Assembly (NCBI GenBank): GCA_037176845.1
Contig: JAYKXP010000014.1
Location: 803,148 to 867,147, forward strand
Direction of reading: 5' to 3'
DNA from: Paramarasmius palmivorus
Taxonomy: Eukaryota > Basidiomycota > Agaricomycetes > Agaricales > Marasmiaceae
Length of the DNA stretch: 64,000 bases
In this document: positions 12,456 through 24,205 of the stretch, piece after piece
Layout: the number at the start of each line of letters is the position of its first letter
Position numbering within the stretch: the stretch's first letter is position 1
Made by a program: the position numbers and the translations under genes
The notes under the pieces: generated by a model
The model's database searches: none
What the model was told of the DNA's origin: nothing
Seen by the model: only the letters and a program-made list of their open reading frames with translations

Positions 12456-12844
12456 GTGCTTTAACATTATTGAACGCCGACGAGATATTAAAATGGGATC
12501 AAAGGCCAGAAAATCACGACACGCTCAGCGTCTACTAATTACAGGTATCACCTCTACTGTATTCGTACATTGTCGAGCTAAACGTACAAAATATTACCGT
12601 GGCCATCGCTCTTTACCTGTTACGTTCTCAATCGTATTCGATAACGCGGGTCTGGACTAGAGAGCGGATGTTCGACATCGGATCGACGACTATCGACGAT
12701 CACAAGGTATGGAGTTGTATGGAGGCATGACCACCAAGTTATGAAATTCCCCGCGGCTAGCAACCATGTGGTCGTCTAGTCTGTTTCATGATTCTGTTAT
12801 AAGGAGTCAACGTCCCAAGCCGATTGATCTTCATTCCCTCCAGC
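12456..12844. other. Intergenic region between SEC61 and the beta-lactamase-like gene
   Basis: About 390 bp with no coding potential. A TATA-like TTATAAGG lies at about 12,798, roughly 45 bp before the next start codon, and is a plausible core promoter element. Confidence 0.35.
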
Positions 12845-14236
12845 ATGCCTCAACTCTCCGCACAAGCACTCGACAATCTCAAGCAGCTCGCAACCGCTGC
12901 AACCGCTGATGCAACTCAGGACATTCCTGGTGCCACCGTTGTCGTCGTGGGCAAAGACGGGAAGGAGCTTTTCACCTCTGCAACGGGTGTACGGGGTTTG
13001 GGTAGCAACGAACCTTTGACACTGGACAGCGTTTTTTGGATCGCTTCATGCACCAAAATGCTTACCGGAATCGCTTGCATGCAACTCGTTGAGCGTGGTA
13101 AACTCTCCTTGGATGATGCTTCGCAGGTGGAACATTATTGCCCATTTTTGAAGGAGGTAAAGGTTCTTCAGGATGACGGGACTCTGGTCGAGAAGAAGCG
13201 TGGCATCACTCTTCGAATGCTGTTGTCCCACACTGGTGAGAGTGGAGATTATTCTAGCATGCCCCTATATCTTGACCATGGAGCTTCATAGCCGGCTTCG
13301 GATACACGTTCTTCAACGAGAAACTGCGCGACTGGAGCAAACCGGCAGGCATCGACGAGTTTTCAGGTTATCTTCACGACATGCAGCAGCCATTGGCTCA
13401 TCAGCCTGGTGAGGCCTGGGAGTACGGGGTGAGATTTATATTTAGTTTTCGTTTTGGGTAGATTGTTGACAGGCGTAATCACAGCTAGGAATAGATTGGG
13501 CTGGTCAAATCGTCGAAAAGGTCACTGGCCTATCACTCAACGATTACATGCAGCAGAACATCTTCCAACCCTTGGGGCTGAAGAATATTAACATGTTTCC
13601 GACTGAATCCATGAAGCAAAATCTTGTTTACATGCACTCGCGTGGAACCGATGGGAAGCTCGTGCCAGAAGATCATCTCCAGCGTCGGCCTTTGCTCGTT
13701 AAGAGCAAGGAAGAAATAGCAGCGACATTCAATAGTGGGGGAGCTGGCTGCTTCGCAAAGCCACAAGAATACTGTCGTGAGTAATGATCATTGCTTGAAG
13801 CCATCAAATCTCAAACCTTCTAGAAATTCTGGCGACTCTGCTCAACGACGGAACTTCCCCTACTAACGGGGTCAAGATTCTCGAGAAGGCGACCGTGGAT
13901 GAGATGTTCCGAAACCAAATTCCGGAATTCCCCAACTTTGGCCGTCAGGGCATTCCAGCAGCCAAGCCCCACCTCACGAATACCATCCCAGATTTGTACC
14001 CCGTTCCTGATGGACGGCCTCAAGGATGGGGTCTTACATTCATGCTCACGAGTAATGATGCTACTAGAACAGAGGGTACTGGAAATTGGGCTGGGCTTGC
14101 AAACTTGTTTTGGTGGTGTGACAGGAAGAAGGGAGTGGCGGGTATGGTTTGTTCGCAGATTTTGCCTTTTGCAGATTTGAAAGTCCTTACTCTACTTGGC
14201 AACGTCGAAACCGCTGTTTACAATGGACTAGTTTGA
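12845..14236 (+). CDS. Serine beta-lactamase-like hydrolase (class C / EstB-type esterase)
   Basis: Four exons (12845-13235, 13292-13428, 13485-13776, 13824-14236) join in phase to 410 residues. The catalytic SxxK motif is S68-C-T-K71 in FWIASCTKMLTG. LLSHTAGFGY follows and is typical of the family. Y175 in WEYGLGIDWAG sits where the YxN/YxS tyrosine of class C enzymes falls, and GNWAGLANLFWW matches the C-terminal strand region. In fungi this fold covers esterases, lovastatin-synthesis transesterases and D-peptidases; the sequence does not decide between them. No signal peptide is visible, so a cytosolic protein is likely. Small size and isolation do not suggest a biosynthetic cluster. The ATG was chosen because the frame upstream lacks one. 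Confidence 0.82.
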
Positions 14237-14393
14237 GACTCCTTATCCTTCGGAGTTGTACGATATTATGTACTTTATTATCGTTGTAACAATATCGCCG
14301 AGACCTGTTCGTCCTTTCAAAGCGTACTAGAGGCATGTTTGGCTCTGAGATCGTCCAACCTGAATACAGCTACTGTTCAAAATACATCCTACT

Positions 14394-15701
14394 CTAGTCG
14401 TCTTCGTCTTCGTCTCCGGAAACCTCTGCGTTTTCCTGTCCTGCCTTTGCCATAAGTTGCGCCAAATCTTGTTCTTCTGTTTCTGAAACAGCTTTTGGCT
14501 ATTTGAGGGTCAGTAAAGGAGTTAGCAGCTCAAAAGTACAACGCAAACCTTCATCTTTACGATCAATGAACCACCCTCTTCTTCAATGGTACTCTGAATT
14601 GATTCTATGGCGCGCTCTAATCGATCGACGGCAGCATACTGTTTCAAAGCAGCGTTATCAACATGTTCGATGATAGGACCATTCATCGTCACCTTATCTG
14701 TGGCATTAGTGCTCAAAACGTAGAGCGGGGGCGCTACAAGCTTGACTTTGATAGGAACAGCTTCACTACTCTGTTTTTCACCGGCTCTCAAAGCCTTCTT
14801 GATAGCGTCGATACCAGCGGGTGTATAGCATGTCACTTCGATATCTGCACGGAGTTTGATGGGTTGGGGTGTTAGGCGGCGGGCTATAGTCGCCATGAGA
14901 ATTGTCTTTATCGATGAGGAGATTGACGTTTCCAGCGTGCCGAAAACTGTGTCAGGCTCTCTGTGGTAGTTGAGACAAAAAGACCAATTGAGAAAAAGAA
15001 TGAACTCACGTCAATGCTAGTTTGAAAGCGTCGTATGGGTGGCTGTACGTGCGTCCCAGAGGCCATGCAATCTTTTCGTAGAGCATCTCGAGTTTTTCCT
15101 CTTCATTACCTGTTGGATGAGGGATTGCTTCCTCCCCTAAATCATCGTCCTGCGCTTCTTTTCGAGCCCTACGAGACCTTTTGATTTCTTTGTCTGGGGA
15201 ATCTGAAGGCTGACCATTTTCTGCAACTGTCGGTTCTTCATCGACCGACGTCGTGGTGATTTTGGACGCGACATGACGGAGAATCGACGCGACAGTCTTT
15301 GATTTCATGTACCGTTCTTCGCACTTGGTTATATCTTCAGGGGATACCCGTCGTTTCGAAAGATCGATGTATCCTTTGCATTGAGGGTTATGACAAGGTA
15401 GAAAACCTGGCAGATGATGACACACCTTTTTCTTTATCTACACGCAAAACGACCACAACCTCATTCCTGCCAACCCGAATCAACTTCTGTACAGAACGTA
15501 TACGCCTTCTTGAAAGCTCGGATAGCAAAATCATTCCTTCGGTGTTGTCATATTCTAGCTGAAGATACAGGTTAAAAAGATCTAGTACAGATGCAAAAAA
15601 AGACGGACCAATTTGACATATGCCCCCATCTCCGCAATTTGGCGAACTTGTACCATGACAAGTTCATCAACTTCGGGATATTTCTGTTCGTAGTACCGCA
15701 T
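14394..15701 (-). CDS. SUI2: Translation initiation factor eIF2 alpha
   Basis: Five exons (complement of 15609-15701, 15426-15558, 15010-15373, 14549-14960, 14394-14498) join in phase to 368 residues. The N-terminus [19 protein letters not shown], the S1/OB fold with [16 protein letters not shown] (the Gcn2-type phosphorylation serine is at about residue 47), [15 protein letters not shown], and the C-terminal [20 protein letters not shown] and [13 protein letters not shown] identify it. eIF2 alpha belongs to the ternary complex that delivers Met-tRNAi to the ribosome. The usual length is about 300-315. The excess is a hydrophilic insert at about residues 110-166, rich in Asp, Glu, Ser and Arg, in the helical domain right after ILRHVA. 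The protein ends in an acidic tail. The start codon is 99 bp from the divergent splicing-factor gene. Confidence 0.95.
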
Positions 15702-15800
15702 CTTGTGTTGGCAGAGGAATCGATGAGAGGTGGGAGTTACGAGTCAGGTTCCAAAGACGATCTATCTATCTATATCTCTGCTTCCACCGCATTCGTCATC

Positions 15801-16907
15801 ATGCAAGGTGAATCAAGTTCGTCTCCCCCTCAGCCCGGTCCACAAATCTGAGCTCTAGGTTTCAACAAGTATTATCCACCCGACTACGATGGAGAGAATC
15901 ACGGCAGCTTGAATGCTTACAGAGGTTCAGGTTTTTCTTGGACTCGGACTGCAGTTGAACTAATGGTTCTGGCCATAGGGAAGCATGCACTGGGTGACAG
16001 AGCCCGCAAGCTGGACCAAGGGATTCTCATTACACGCTTTGAACTACCGTTTAATATCTGGTGGTACGCATTTTGCATATATCGATCAATTTTTCCCTGA
16101 CTTGTTCCAACATTCAGTGGTACATGTAATAACCACATTGGAATGGGTGTTCGATACAATGCAGAGAAAAAGAAAGTCGGAAACTATTTTTCGACCCCTA
16201 TATACTCGTTTCGATGCAAGTGCCATCTCTGCGATGGCTGGTTCGAGATTCAGACTGATCCGAAGGTGAGTTTCTGAGAAGCTTTCCTGTGCTGTTAATG
16301 ACATTGATTGGCTCCACAGAACACGCGCTACGTCGTTGTGTCAGGTGCAAGGCAAAAGGACGAGGAATGGAATCCTGAAGAAAACGGCGGTTTTGCTGTG
16401 ATTGACACAGACGGAAATGTACCTGCAGATCCACTGGCTGCATTAGAGAAAACGACGGGAGCCGAGAGTCACCACAAGAATGTTGAAGTACCACGTCTGG
16501 AGTCGCTAATGGGAGTATCGGACCATTTCAGTGCGGATCCCTATACTTTATCGCTCAAAGTCCGCAAACAGTTTCGGCAAGACAAGAAGGTTAGACTGGA
16601 CAAAGAGAAGGCCGACAGCAACATTAGAGATAGATATGCACTTCCCACCACCCTTGCACTAGCGGAAGACGACCAGAAGGCGTTGGGAGATGCGAAGGAG
16701 CAGTGGGAGAAGGCTCGCCATGAAAAGCAGTCGCAAGCTAACAGACAACGAAGGCTTCCCACCCAAACGTCCATAACATTCTTGAAGTCTCGATCCACGC
16801 CGAAACCCGCTTCCGGTATCGCTGGTTCTTTGCGAATGCGAATTCTCAACAACACGGCCAGGACTTCCGCCCGGCGCAGTGGCCAGAGTTCACAGTTAGA
16901 GAGGTAG
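15801..16907 (+). CDS. CWC16/Yju2-family spliceosome protein of the CCDC130 (Saf4) type
   Basis: Five exons (15801-15807, 15859-15924, 15979-16063, 16118-16265, 16320-16907) join in phase to 297 residues. The N-terminus GFNKYYPPDYDGENHGSLN, then RARKLDQGILITRFELPFNI, the zinc-ligand pairs WCGTC and CKCHLC, GMGVRYNAEKKKVGNYFSTP and YVVVSGARQKDEEW match CCDC130/Yju2 proteins closely. These proteins join the spliceosome around the first catalytic step. The C-terminal half is basic and helical, with a disordered Arg/Ser tail. The family has two branches; KYYPPDY and the RARKL context favour CCDC130 rather than Yju2 itself. Exon 1 has 7 bases. It is divergent from SUI2. Confidence 0.9.
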
Positions 16908-17930
16908 CGTGTGATGGATCCTAGTATTGGGAACGGTTAACCTTGGCATCCTTTTGTGTAGTAGAGTTTTGGGTGATATTCTTACTCTTTCTTTGTAACT
17001 CAGATTGTAGTATTTACAGTGCTTACAACAATGAAACTTTTTAAACAGAATTCAAACAAAGGTTGCACTGCAGAAGGAAAATATTCTACTCAGAGCAAAA
17101 TAGAATTGATGAGACGGTGGTTATGGAATGCCGGACGTTTTGGTTCGGATATCATTTCTGTATGTATGCCATCACCAGGATGGCCAGACCTACATATATA
17201 ATCGAATCTGAGCCTCATATAGGAATAGGAGGCTCACCACGGAATATAATTGAATATAATTGAATATGAGCTCGCATATGAGACTCATATCTACCTCATA
17301 TTTGAGTATATTCCTCCTGATCCTTATATTCACATATATCTGATCATGTTGTTCTGGATGTTTTAGTGATGGCCCACCAAATCTGGCCTAAGAGCCAGTT
17401 GTCACAGAATTTTTGTACTAGCTTGGAATGGGTAGGCTGAAGGGCCTACGGGTACGAGTTCGACTTCTTGTGTTATGTTTTATTGGTTAGACAGATATAA
17501 AGAAATGAGATTATGACTCACAGGGGCCTTTGAGCTATCTTATAGGCTGTCAAGGCCTTCCTTTAAGAGTGCTACACGGACTGCTCGTACGCTCAATTCG
17601 TGTTTCGATCGGGGCATTTCTTGATGAAGTAGAGTCTGCCGGACTCCCTTCCAGAAGCCGAATATTTGCCGAAAGAAGGAGATCATTTTAGGTTACCGGA
17701 TGTGAAAGGAACGTGGGTTAGCTGCGAGCTCTACGCCCATCTTGGTTCTATCCCTTCGCCGCATCACGAAGAAAGTCTCGCACAAGATATCGTGTCGTAA
17801 TGGGTACCCTTCAAAGTTTATCGGTCACCGCGGACGATGCAGCAGAAAGTGTTATAAAGAGGGCTCTAAATCTTTCATTTATTCATAGCCAGTTCCAACC
17901 TTTCGGCAGAGCGCACTTCAACAGCGACAC
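16908..17930. other. 1-kb spacer between core genes and the accessory island
   Basis: No gene is supported. It contains the AT-rich inverted-repeat stretch at about 17,195-17,340 and ordinary spacer sequence up to 17,930. A TATAAA-like element (GTTATAAAGAG) near 17,850 lies about 80 bp before the first island gene. Confidence 0.4.
17195..17340. repeat. AT-rich imperfect inverted repeat with short direct repeats
   Basis: The 10-bp unit GAATATAATT is repeated in tandem around 17,242-17,262. GAATATGAGCTCGCATATGAG is followed by an imperfect reverse complement reaching CTCATATTTGAGTATATTCC near 17,315. The block may be the remnant of a small MITE. It sits close to the left edge of the accessory island. 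Confidence 0.4.
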
Positions 17931-19274
17931 ATGAATCCAAATGATTTTCAACCTCCATTCGCCGCTTCCTCGACTTCGGGTATGCCAGGAACGGAAACGC
18001 AGGACAAGGAAACCGATGTCCCCTCTTCGAAGAAAAGCTCGCCTCGACTCGTGTCGGACGTCGTTGACATCATACTGAAGGGCATGGTCAAGGAGGCTAG
18101 AAAAGTGGCGGATGGGCAGATGGAAGGGGTTACTAGCTATCTGCTAGTGTCGAAAGAGTATGTAGCAGCGTATGTTAATCGTTCATGCGAGCGGTGTCTT
18201 CGTTACTGACGAAATTTCAGTCTGTTGGACATACTGTACAGCGTCGTCGTCATTAGACAGAGATCGACGCTCGCTTTGTTTCATTGGTCGATCACCAGTA
18301 ACCCACGTCTGGCTAGCAGAATTAGAACGCTTCACGTAGCACCGCCCATCGTACCGCTTCATCACATAGACCCACCGTACCTTCAACTAGCGTTTCATGA
18401 AGTAGCGACTCAGATCGCTGATATCCTCGCGACTGTGGCTCCCCATGTAACTGCGCTTTTTCTCGTGGTTCCAGTACATCCCAGGATTCTTCACAGTCTT
18501 CGTTCGCGCTCTTTTCCGCACCTTCGTTTACTGGACACCTTCCAGCATTTCGTGTTCGACGTGGAGATGACGGCTCGATATCAAGCGGAGCTTACAGGAA
18601 AGTACAAAGATTTGGGTTATCGAGCAGATGGACAACAGAATACGGAGCTTTCGGAGTCGTCTATGCCTGCTGTTGCGTGGCCCGCCTTGGAATACCTGTG
18701 CGTGAGATATGACGGATACGCCCCGTCTTTCTCGTCCAATGTTGTGGATCTCCGCCACATGTCGACCGTCAAATACCTGGTAGTGGTACCTTCTCTGTTC
18801 GAGAGATGGGAAAGCAACATGCTGAAGTTCCTCCTTCTCGTTCAGCCTCCTTCTTCCGTGGACGTCATCGCGTTGAAGTGGAACCCTTCCCGCCCTCCGC
18901 ACCACGGGCGTCTGAAGTTCCTTTTCCACCCGAAGGTCATCATACCTGTAAACAACGAATCAGCGACAGTGCGTCCTGAGATGGAATTCTTTCGACGACT
19001 GACTTTCGTCACGGCGGATACCATTTATGGAGACCGTTTCTGGGAAGAAGCCAGGCATTTTGTGGCCGAGCGGGAATCGATCCCCGATGTATTCGCCTCA
19101 GACTCATACGAACGACTAGTCGGATTCAGACCCAATGAGATTCATGCAGGTATGGCTAATGTTGTTGCGACTTTCCGATTTGTACTCACTGCGGTACACA
19201 CACAGGTTAGGAATGTGATACGATCAGACTGCCCGTGCCAGACTGTTACCCTGTCTTGCGTAGGTTATTGTTAG
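17931..19274 (+). CDS. F-box-like island family, member 1 (F1)
   Basis: Two exons (17931-18169, 18221-19274) with a GTATGT donor give 430 residues. The N-terminus is Ser/Thr/Pro-rich. A short helical part follows (RLVSDVVDIILKGMV, then SYLLVSKEYV), whose spacing recalls a weak F-box. The larger domain shares ordered motifs with F2 and F3: LRSRSFPHLRLLD, FDVEMTARYQAEL, the LxTVxxL step, SSVDVIALKWN, LKFLFHPKVIIPV, and FFRRLTFVT ending in FWEEARHFVAER. No catalytic motif is seen. The extreme C-terminus is uncertain: a GTATGG...CAG intron at about 19,150-19,206 would end the protein at NEIHAG. A substrate-bin or adaptor role is possible, but no function is assigned. Confidence 0.6.
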
Positions 19275-19580
19275 AAAGCACAAGTAGAGGACATAGATGA
19301 CGAAATAGATGTACTTCTTTAGTCGTACGTGAGATCGATCAGGCCACGGGCACGGACCTCCTCTTGAACTCGGTACTCAATGATAAACGTAGACATGTAT
19401 TGGGATAATCCCTACCTAGATTTGGGACCGTGCGAGCAAGCACTGCTCGTGTCCGTTGTTCACGGGCTTTACGACGCTGGATTTGGACACTACGAGGGTG
19501 AACGTGGCAGGTCAAGTAAAGTTGCTGTATATTCGTATGTAAGCCAATCGCATGTTCACGCATTCCTGACTCTTACCGTC

Positions 19581-20777
19581 ATGTCCAGCACCTCACATTC
19601 TCCCTCGAACGCTGGAGACGCTCACCTTACATTGCAAGGAAAACGACAGAACGTTTCAACGGATTCGACGCGTACGACCTTGTATTACGACGTTGCCGTG
19701 ATAGTGATGAAGATGCGAGTCGAGGATGGTATAGCTAACAAGGAGAACGTTGCGGACTACCTCTTGGTGTCCAAGGAGTATCTTTCCCAGTACGTGACAC
19801 GAGCTAACGAAGTCGAGCAGAGTATTTAACCCTTTCTGAACAGGCTGCGGCTAGTCTTGTATCGCCGTGTACAACTCAAGAGCGCCAACGCTGTGGCTTG
19901 TTTTCATCGAACTCTCAACACGGCACCATTAGTCGCGCAGTACGTCAAAAAGCTCAGCATCGTCCTGTTCCAATCGCTCTCAAACGAGTACTGTCTGTAC
20001 TTCGACTCGAATTTTCGAAGGGTACCACAACAAGCCACCGCTATTCTGCTGGCAGTAGCACCTCACTTGACATCCCTTATTTTGTTGCTTCCCATACATC
20101 CGGAGATACTCTACGGATTTCGTTCGAATGCATATCCGCTGCTTCGGACTCTCCGCACATATCACAACTACCTGTTTGAACCCAAGCTAACAGTCTGGTA
20201 CCAGTCGCAGCTTAGGGGTTGGTTTCATCACCTCGAGCGTGGCACACGTACCGGCCGACGTCCGAGACTCAGTGGAGCCAACTTACCACTCGCGCCTTGG
20301 CCGGTCTTGAGACAAGTTTCAGTTGACTTCGACGCAGAAACACCTCACTTTGACTGTCCGGTATATTGTTTTCGTTACTTAGACACTGTGACCGAGGTGT
20401 TGTTTCGGTTGGCCGAAGAAGAAGGATGGGAATTCAACCTGGAGCAATATCTGTTATTTGTCGACCCACCGAAGAATGCCGAGGTTGTAGCCCTCATGTG
20501 GAACGCGACATACGCTCCGGAACGAGAGGAGAACGTCAGGTACCTGTTCCATCCGAACACGGTGATTCCAGTGGTCGCCGATCCGAATACTCACCTGTTA
20601 TCGACGGAAGATGGAATGGAATTTTTCAACAGGTTGTCGTTCATAACGCCGGACGGAGTCAATTCACCTACATTTTGGAGAAGGGTGAAGACGTTCATTC
20701 AGAATCGACTGTTGGACGGCAGTGTGTTCCAGGGTCGGAACTGTAAGCAATTGGTTAGGATAACTCGAGCTCCATAG
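19581..20777 (+). CDS. F-box-like island family, member 2 (F2)
   Basis: Two exons (19581-19789, 19844-20777) with a GTACGT donor join in phase to 380 residues. It is a tandem neighbour of F1 on the same strand, and the intron falls at the same place, after YLLVSKEY. Shared motifs are FRSNAYPLLRTLRTYHNYLF, TVWYQSQL, WPVLRQVSVDF, NAEVVALMWN, RYLFHPNTVIPV and FFNRLSFITPD with FWRRVKTF. The position of MSSTSH as start was chosen by alignment with F1; a frame open upstream to 19,380 offers an earlier ATG. The function is unknown. Confidence 0.6.
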
Positions 20778-22188
20778 TGTTTCGTCGCGGAGTTCATGTT
20801 GCCCTCGTCACACGACTGTTGCACCCAACGCCCGACGTAACGATATTGCCCCGTGTTTTCTTGTCATATTTGTATTCGTAGCAGTGTGATTCGTAGAGCA
20901 TATGCAAATGTAGCACCAAGACAGTTAAAGACGAACACAGCCTTTGAGGTAGCACACATCTTCACAAGGACACTTACGGTTTCGACATACAGCTTACTTT
21001 GAGCTCCAATACGATTACCTCTACTATCGATCAACTAGAAGTGGCAATTAAAACGTCGCTACCGTAGAGTTTCCTTATTTCCTTTTCGTTCCTCTCGGGT
21101 TTTTGTACACAACATATCTACATATGAAACCTTTGATTCCATGTGTTTCTTGACTTTTAGCATGAGGAGAAACATCTAGAAGTGCAAAGTGCCGCGTCAA
21201 TTGTTTCCACCTCATTCTTCATCATGATTCTCAAAGCTTATTTTATACACCTGGAAGGCTTCAGTTACATAGAATACTACTATCATTATATGTATAGCAA
21301 CTTTTGTAGCATATGAGAGTCTGTAGCCCCGTAGAAAAATTGAGAAGTGTAGACGCGCGTTGTTGGTGGGAGGAAGCAGTCATTTCCTAGATTGCGAAAA
21401 GTAATACACCTGTTCTCCCCGGTATTCCGATAATCCGAGCTGGTAGTCCTTTAAATACGATAATAAACTGTTTATAAAAATTTGTGGAAGATTAATATTG
21501 AGAATTGACGACAAGAGAAGGCGAATACACCGAAATTGGCACTTCTAGGTGATTGATAGTTCCGAGGACATCGATGGGAACGAGATAGCGAGGCGTATTG
21601 ACAGGAAAATGCAACTTCGACAATTCGAAGAAACTCAATGAAGTTTTAGTAACCCGTATGAAGCAACGAAGGTCAGTGCCGCATTAACATCCAGACATGG
21701 GAACAGACTGTAATTCACCGAGCGATATGGATCAACTGACGGGACAGATTTGAGTTATTGACTATCGTGAAGCTGTGTAAACCACGCCCAATGTGTGAAC
21801 ATCGTCTTCTGAAGCTGGCGCTGAAAACGGGATTGACCAGCTAAATGTATGTATCGTTAATTTCCTCGGAGTCAACAGGAGGACCCATCTCCAGCGGGAT
21901 GTTAGAGGAGAATGTCCACATATCACTGTTATTACGAAGTGGATTTTATTCCTCTTACCGATCATATGTTGGGGTACAAGAGTGAACAACGAGAAGACGC
22001 ACCTCCCATGTTCACTAACCCACATAGGCACTCGCGCCGGCATAACCCCGCAATACGCAAACGAATCATGTATTGCCAGCATTTACACTAAACAAGTCCA
22101 AACGAAGAGATGCCCCAGCCAAGCGATACAAGCGATTCCAGCACGTGAACACATTGACGACGAAATAACGACAAGGCACTTAGTAGCG
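20778..22188. other. 1.4-kb gene-poor stretch in the island
   Basis: No convincing gene. A minus-strand frame at 21,762-22,082 and a plus-strand frame at 21,982-22,383 overlap and lack domains or paired splice sites. A possible extra 3' exon of F2 could start after a TAG near 20,797. Confidence 0.35.
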
Positions 22189-22910
22189 CTAAGGAAACAG
22201 GAGACCATCGACCTGAGGCACAGGGTCGTATATACTCGGATTGGAGTCCAACACCAACACTTCTACGTGTCGCGTGACGAACGCATAGATGAAGGCCTTC
22301 CGGGCGTCGTCCATGGATTTATAGGACGAATACCTGTTACCTGGTACGTGCAAGACCAAGTTCTTGACCCTGTCCCTGCATAAGAAAAGAGAACGGCTTG
22401 AACAACGTGCAGAGATTAAAGAACAGCAGGAGAACACACCATCCCCGTACCCAGCCCACACGCACCCCAGAGAAAACAGCATACCACCTGTTCTCTGGGG
22501 ATGGCATGGTGACAGGCTCGTTGCACTTCGTGCAATGCAAGACCAGGGTCGGAGGTGCATCGGACGCGCTGGGATTAAACACAGTGTGCATATGATTGAG
22601 CTGCACATGCTTGAGGAGGTAGTCTAGTAAAAGAGGTGAGTACACGCATTTCACTGATTTAACGCGAATTGCACACGTACCCTTCATCACCATCACGGAC
22701 ACAACTACATTGACCAAACGTGACTGATCGTCATCGAGTGAATCCAACATGGCACACAGTCCATCTATACGGCAGTCAGCACGGGAGGTAGCGCACGAGA
22801 TGCATGTACTCACTAGCGGTACCGAGGCTGGAAATGCCTTGCAAGACTGGCAACAGGTTATCAGAAACACGAGAGGGATTGACAGAGGAATTACTGTCCA
22901 TGCTTGTCAT
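22189..22910 (-). CDS. Small island protein with a CxxC motif, unknown
   Basis: A four-exon model (complement of 22814-22910, 22681-22764, 22488-22623, 22189-22375) keeps phase throughout and gives 167 residues. It starts MTSMDSNSSVNPSRVSDN, contains LDSLDDDQSRLVNVVVSVMV, then LHCTKCNEPVTMPSPEN and a C-terminal RYSSYKSMDDARKAFIYAF. The CTKC pair suggests half a zinc site, and the YxSYKSxDDARKAF stretch faintly resembles the RNase H1 N-terminal (viroplasmin) fold. An alternative without the first intron reads a Cys-rich N-terminus but has only a GTG start. Neither reading is recognised as a known family. Confidence 0.42.
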
Positions 22911-24205
22911 ACTGATAAGACGCAACCAATCCCGCCTTTTAAACCGAAGAATAAAAAAATAGAAATAAAAGAAGACCAATCAACACCCGTCTAGTATTTT
23001 CGTGTCCTCGAAAAGGGGTTTCCTACATGATGCCACGTACAGAGCAGTCAGTTCAGCAGAGTCGTGTCAAAGAAACTTCTGGTATACCGATTATGTGCAC
23101 GGTTGAAGTCGCGCTCCACGAACACGCGAGTCACAATAACAAACGATAACGCCATACCAACCATGTCCGACAGATAGCACACCACGCGAGCGAGAGCAAC
23201 GGTATTTACAGTTTTCCTGTTCCGCCTGTGTGGCGTTGAAGGTGATGCCTGTGTTCGGTTTGGTTGGGTGACGAGAGCGAGATCGGTTCCAGGCTGCGGC
23301 GATTAGTATGGTTAAACGGCGGTACTCACAGGTACATACGAAAGTCAAGAGCCAGTTGAATGGGTTTCTAAAGGGAGGATACTCGAAAAACAAAAAAGCC
23401 GATATCAGTCGACCTAGAGTCGCGAAGCTGAAGATAACATCTAGATCAGAAGGCTAATTTCTGGGGATTTCGGCGACACATTGACTGAAGGTACATCCCA
23501 CCGCCGACGCACCCATCTTAGGCGGCTAAGTTCAATCAGAGTTCGAGAAAGAGGGTCTGTGGCGGATTGGCGAGCTAGATGGACAGGAAAAGGGCAGTGA
23601 CCGTGTATCCCTATCAAATTGTCTATCTCGGATGTCAGTTTCGTGGTACAAGGATAGCAGATGCGTAGAACTATACGTCGTATGAATTTTCTTTCTTTAT
23701 TCACAGATTTATTTCAGCTAGATAGAGCAGAGAAATAGGAAGAAAGATAGGACAGGAAGCTGACAACGTCCCTGGCCACGAGGGCTAACCTTGTGCAACC
23801 ATCACCACGTGACGACAGCTCGCTTGATGAAACGTCACACAACCTCTTGCCTTCAATCAACCACTGCTCCATTCTAAGGACCCGTCGTCGAAGCTTTTCC
23901 GCGGAAAACTCGTAAGAAGTTCGAAATGCGGCCGAAGACTTAGAATGGAAAAGAAAAGGTCTCTTGTTTAAACTCCAGAGGAAGCGGGGTACGTGTCGAA
24001 AGCATCATCTATCGCATTACACGACTGTACCTTACCTGAAACGCTCACGTCTGCCCACCAGTCTCCAGCTGACTCCTTAGCTTGGCCATCTTCGAAAACG
24101 ATGTACTCGCTGCATAACATGTGAGTTTCTGCGTTCGCATGGCACGGGTGATTCGCTGACCAGGAGGCAAGACCATACCCCATCCAACGACCCATCTTCG
24201 ATAGG
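22911..24205. other. 1.3-kb stretch without a supported gene
   Basis: Short frames on the minus strand (23,091-23,393 and 23,441-23,704) have no domain and no convincing splice partners. The AT-rich patch at 22,935-22,980 may be the leader of the minus-strand gene. Confidence 0.35.

Noticed and set aside
22337..22870. Cys-rich minus-strand frame that looks like a MYND finger
   Set aside because: It begins with GTG, and the Cys-rich part overlaps a better spliced model with an ATG start; the ligand spacing is not a clean MYND pattern.
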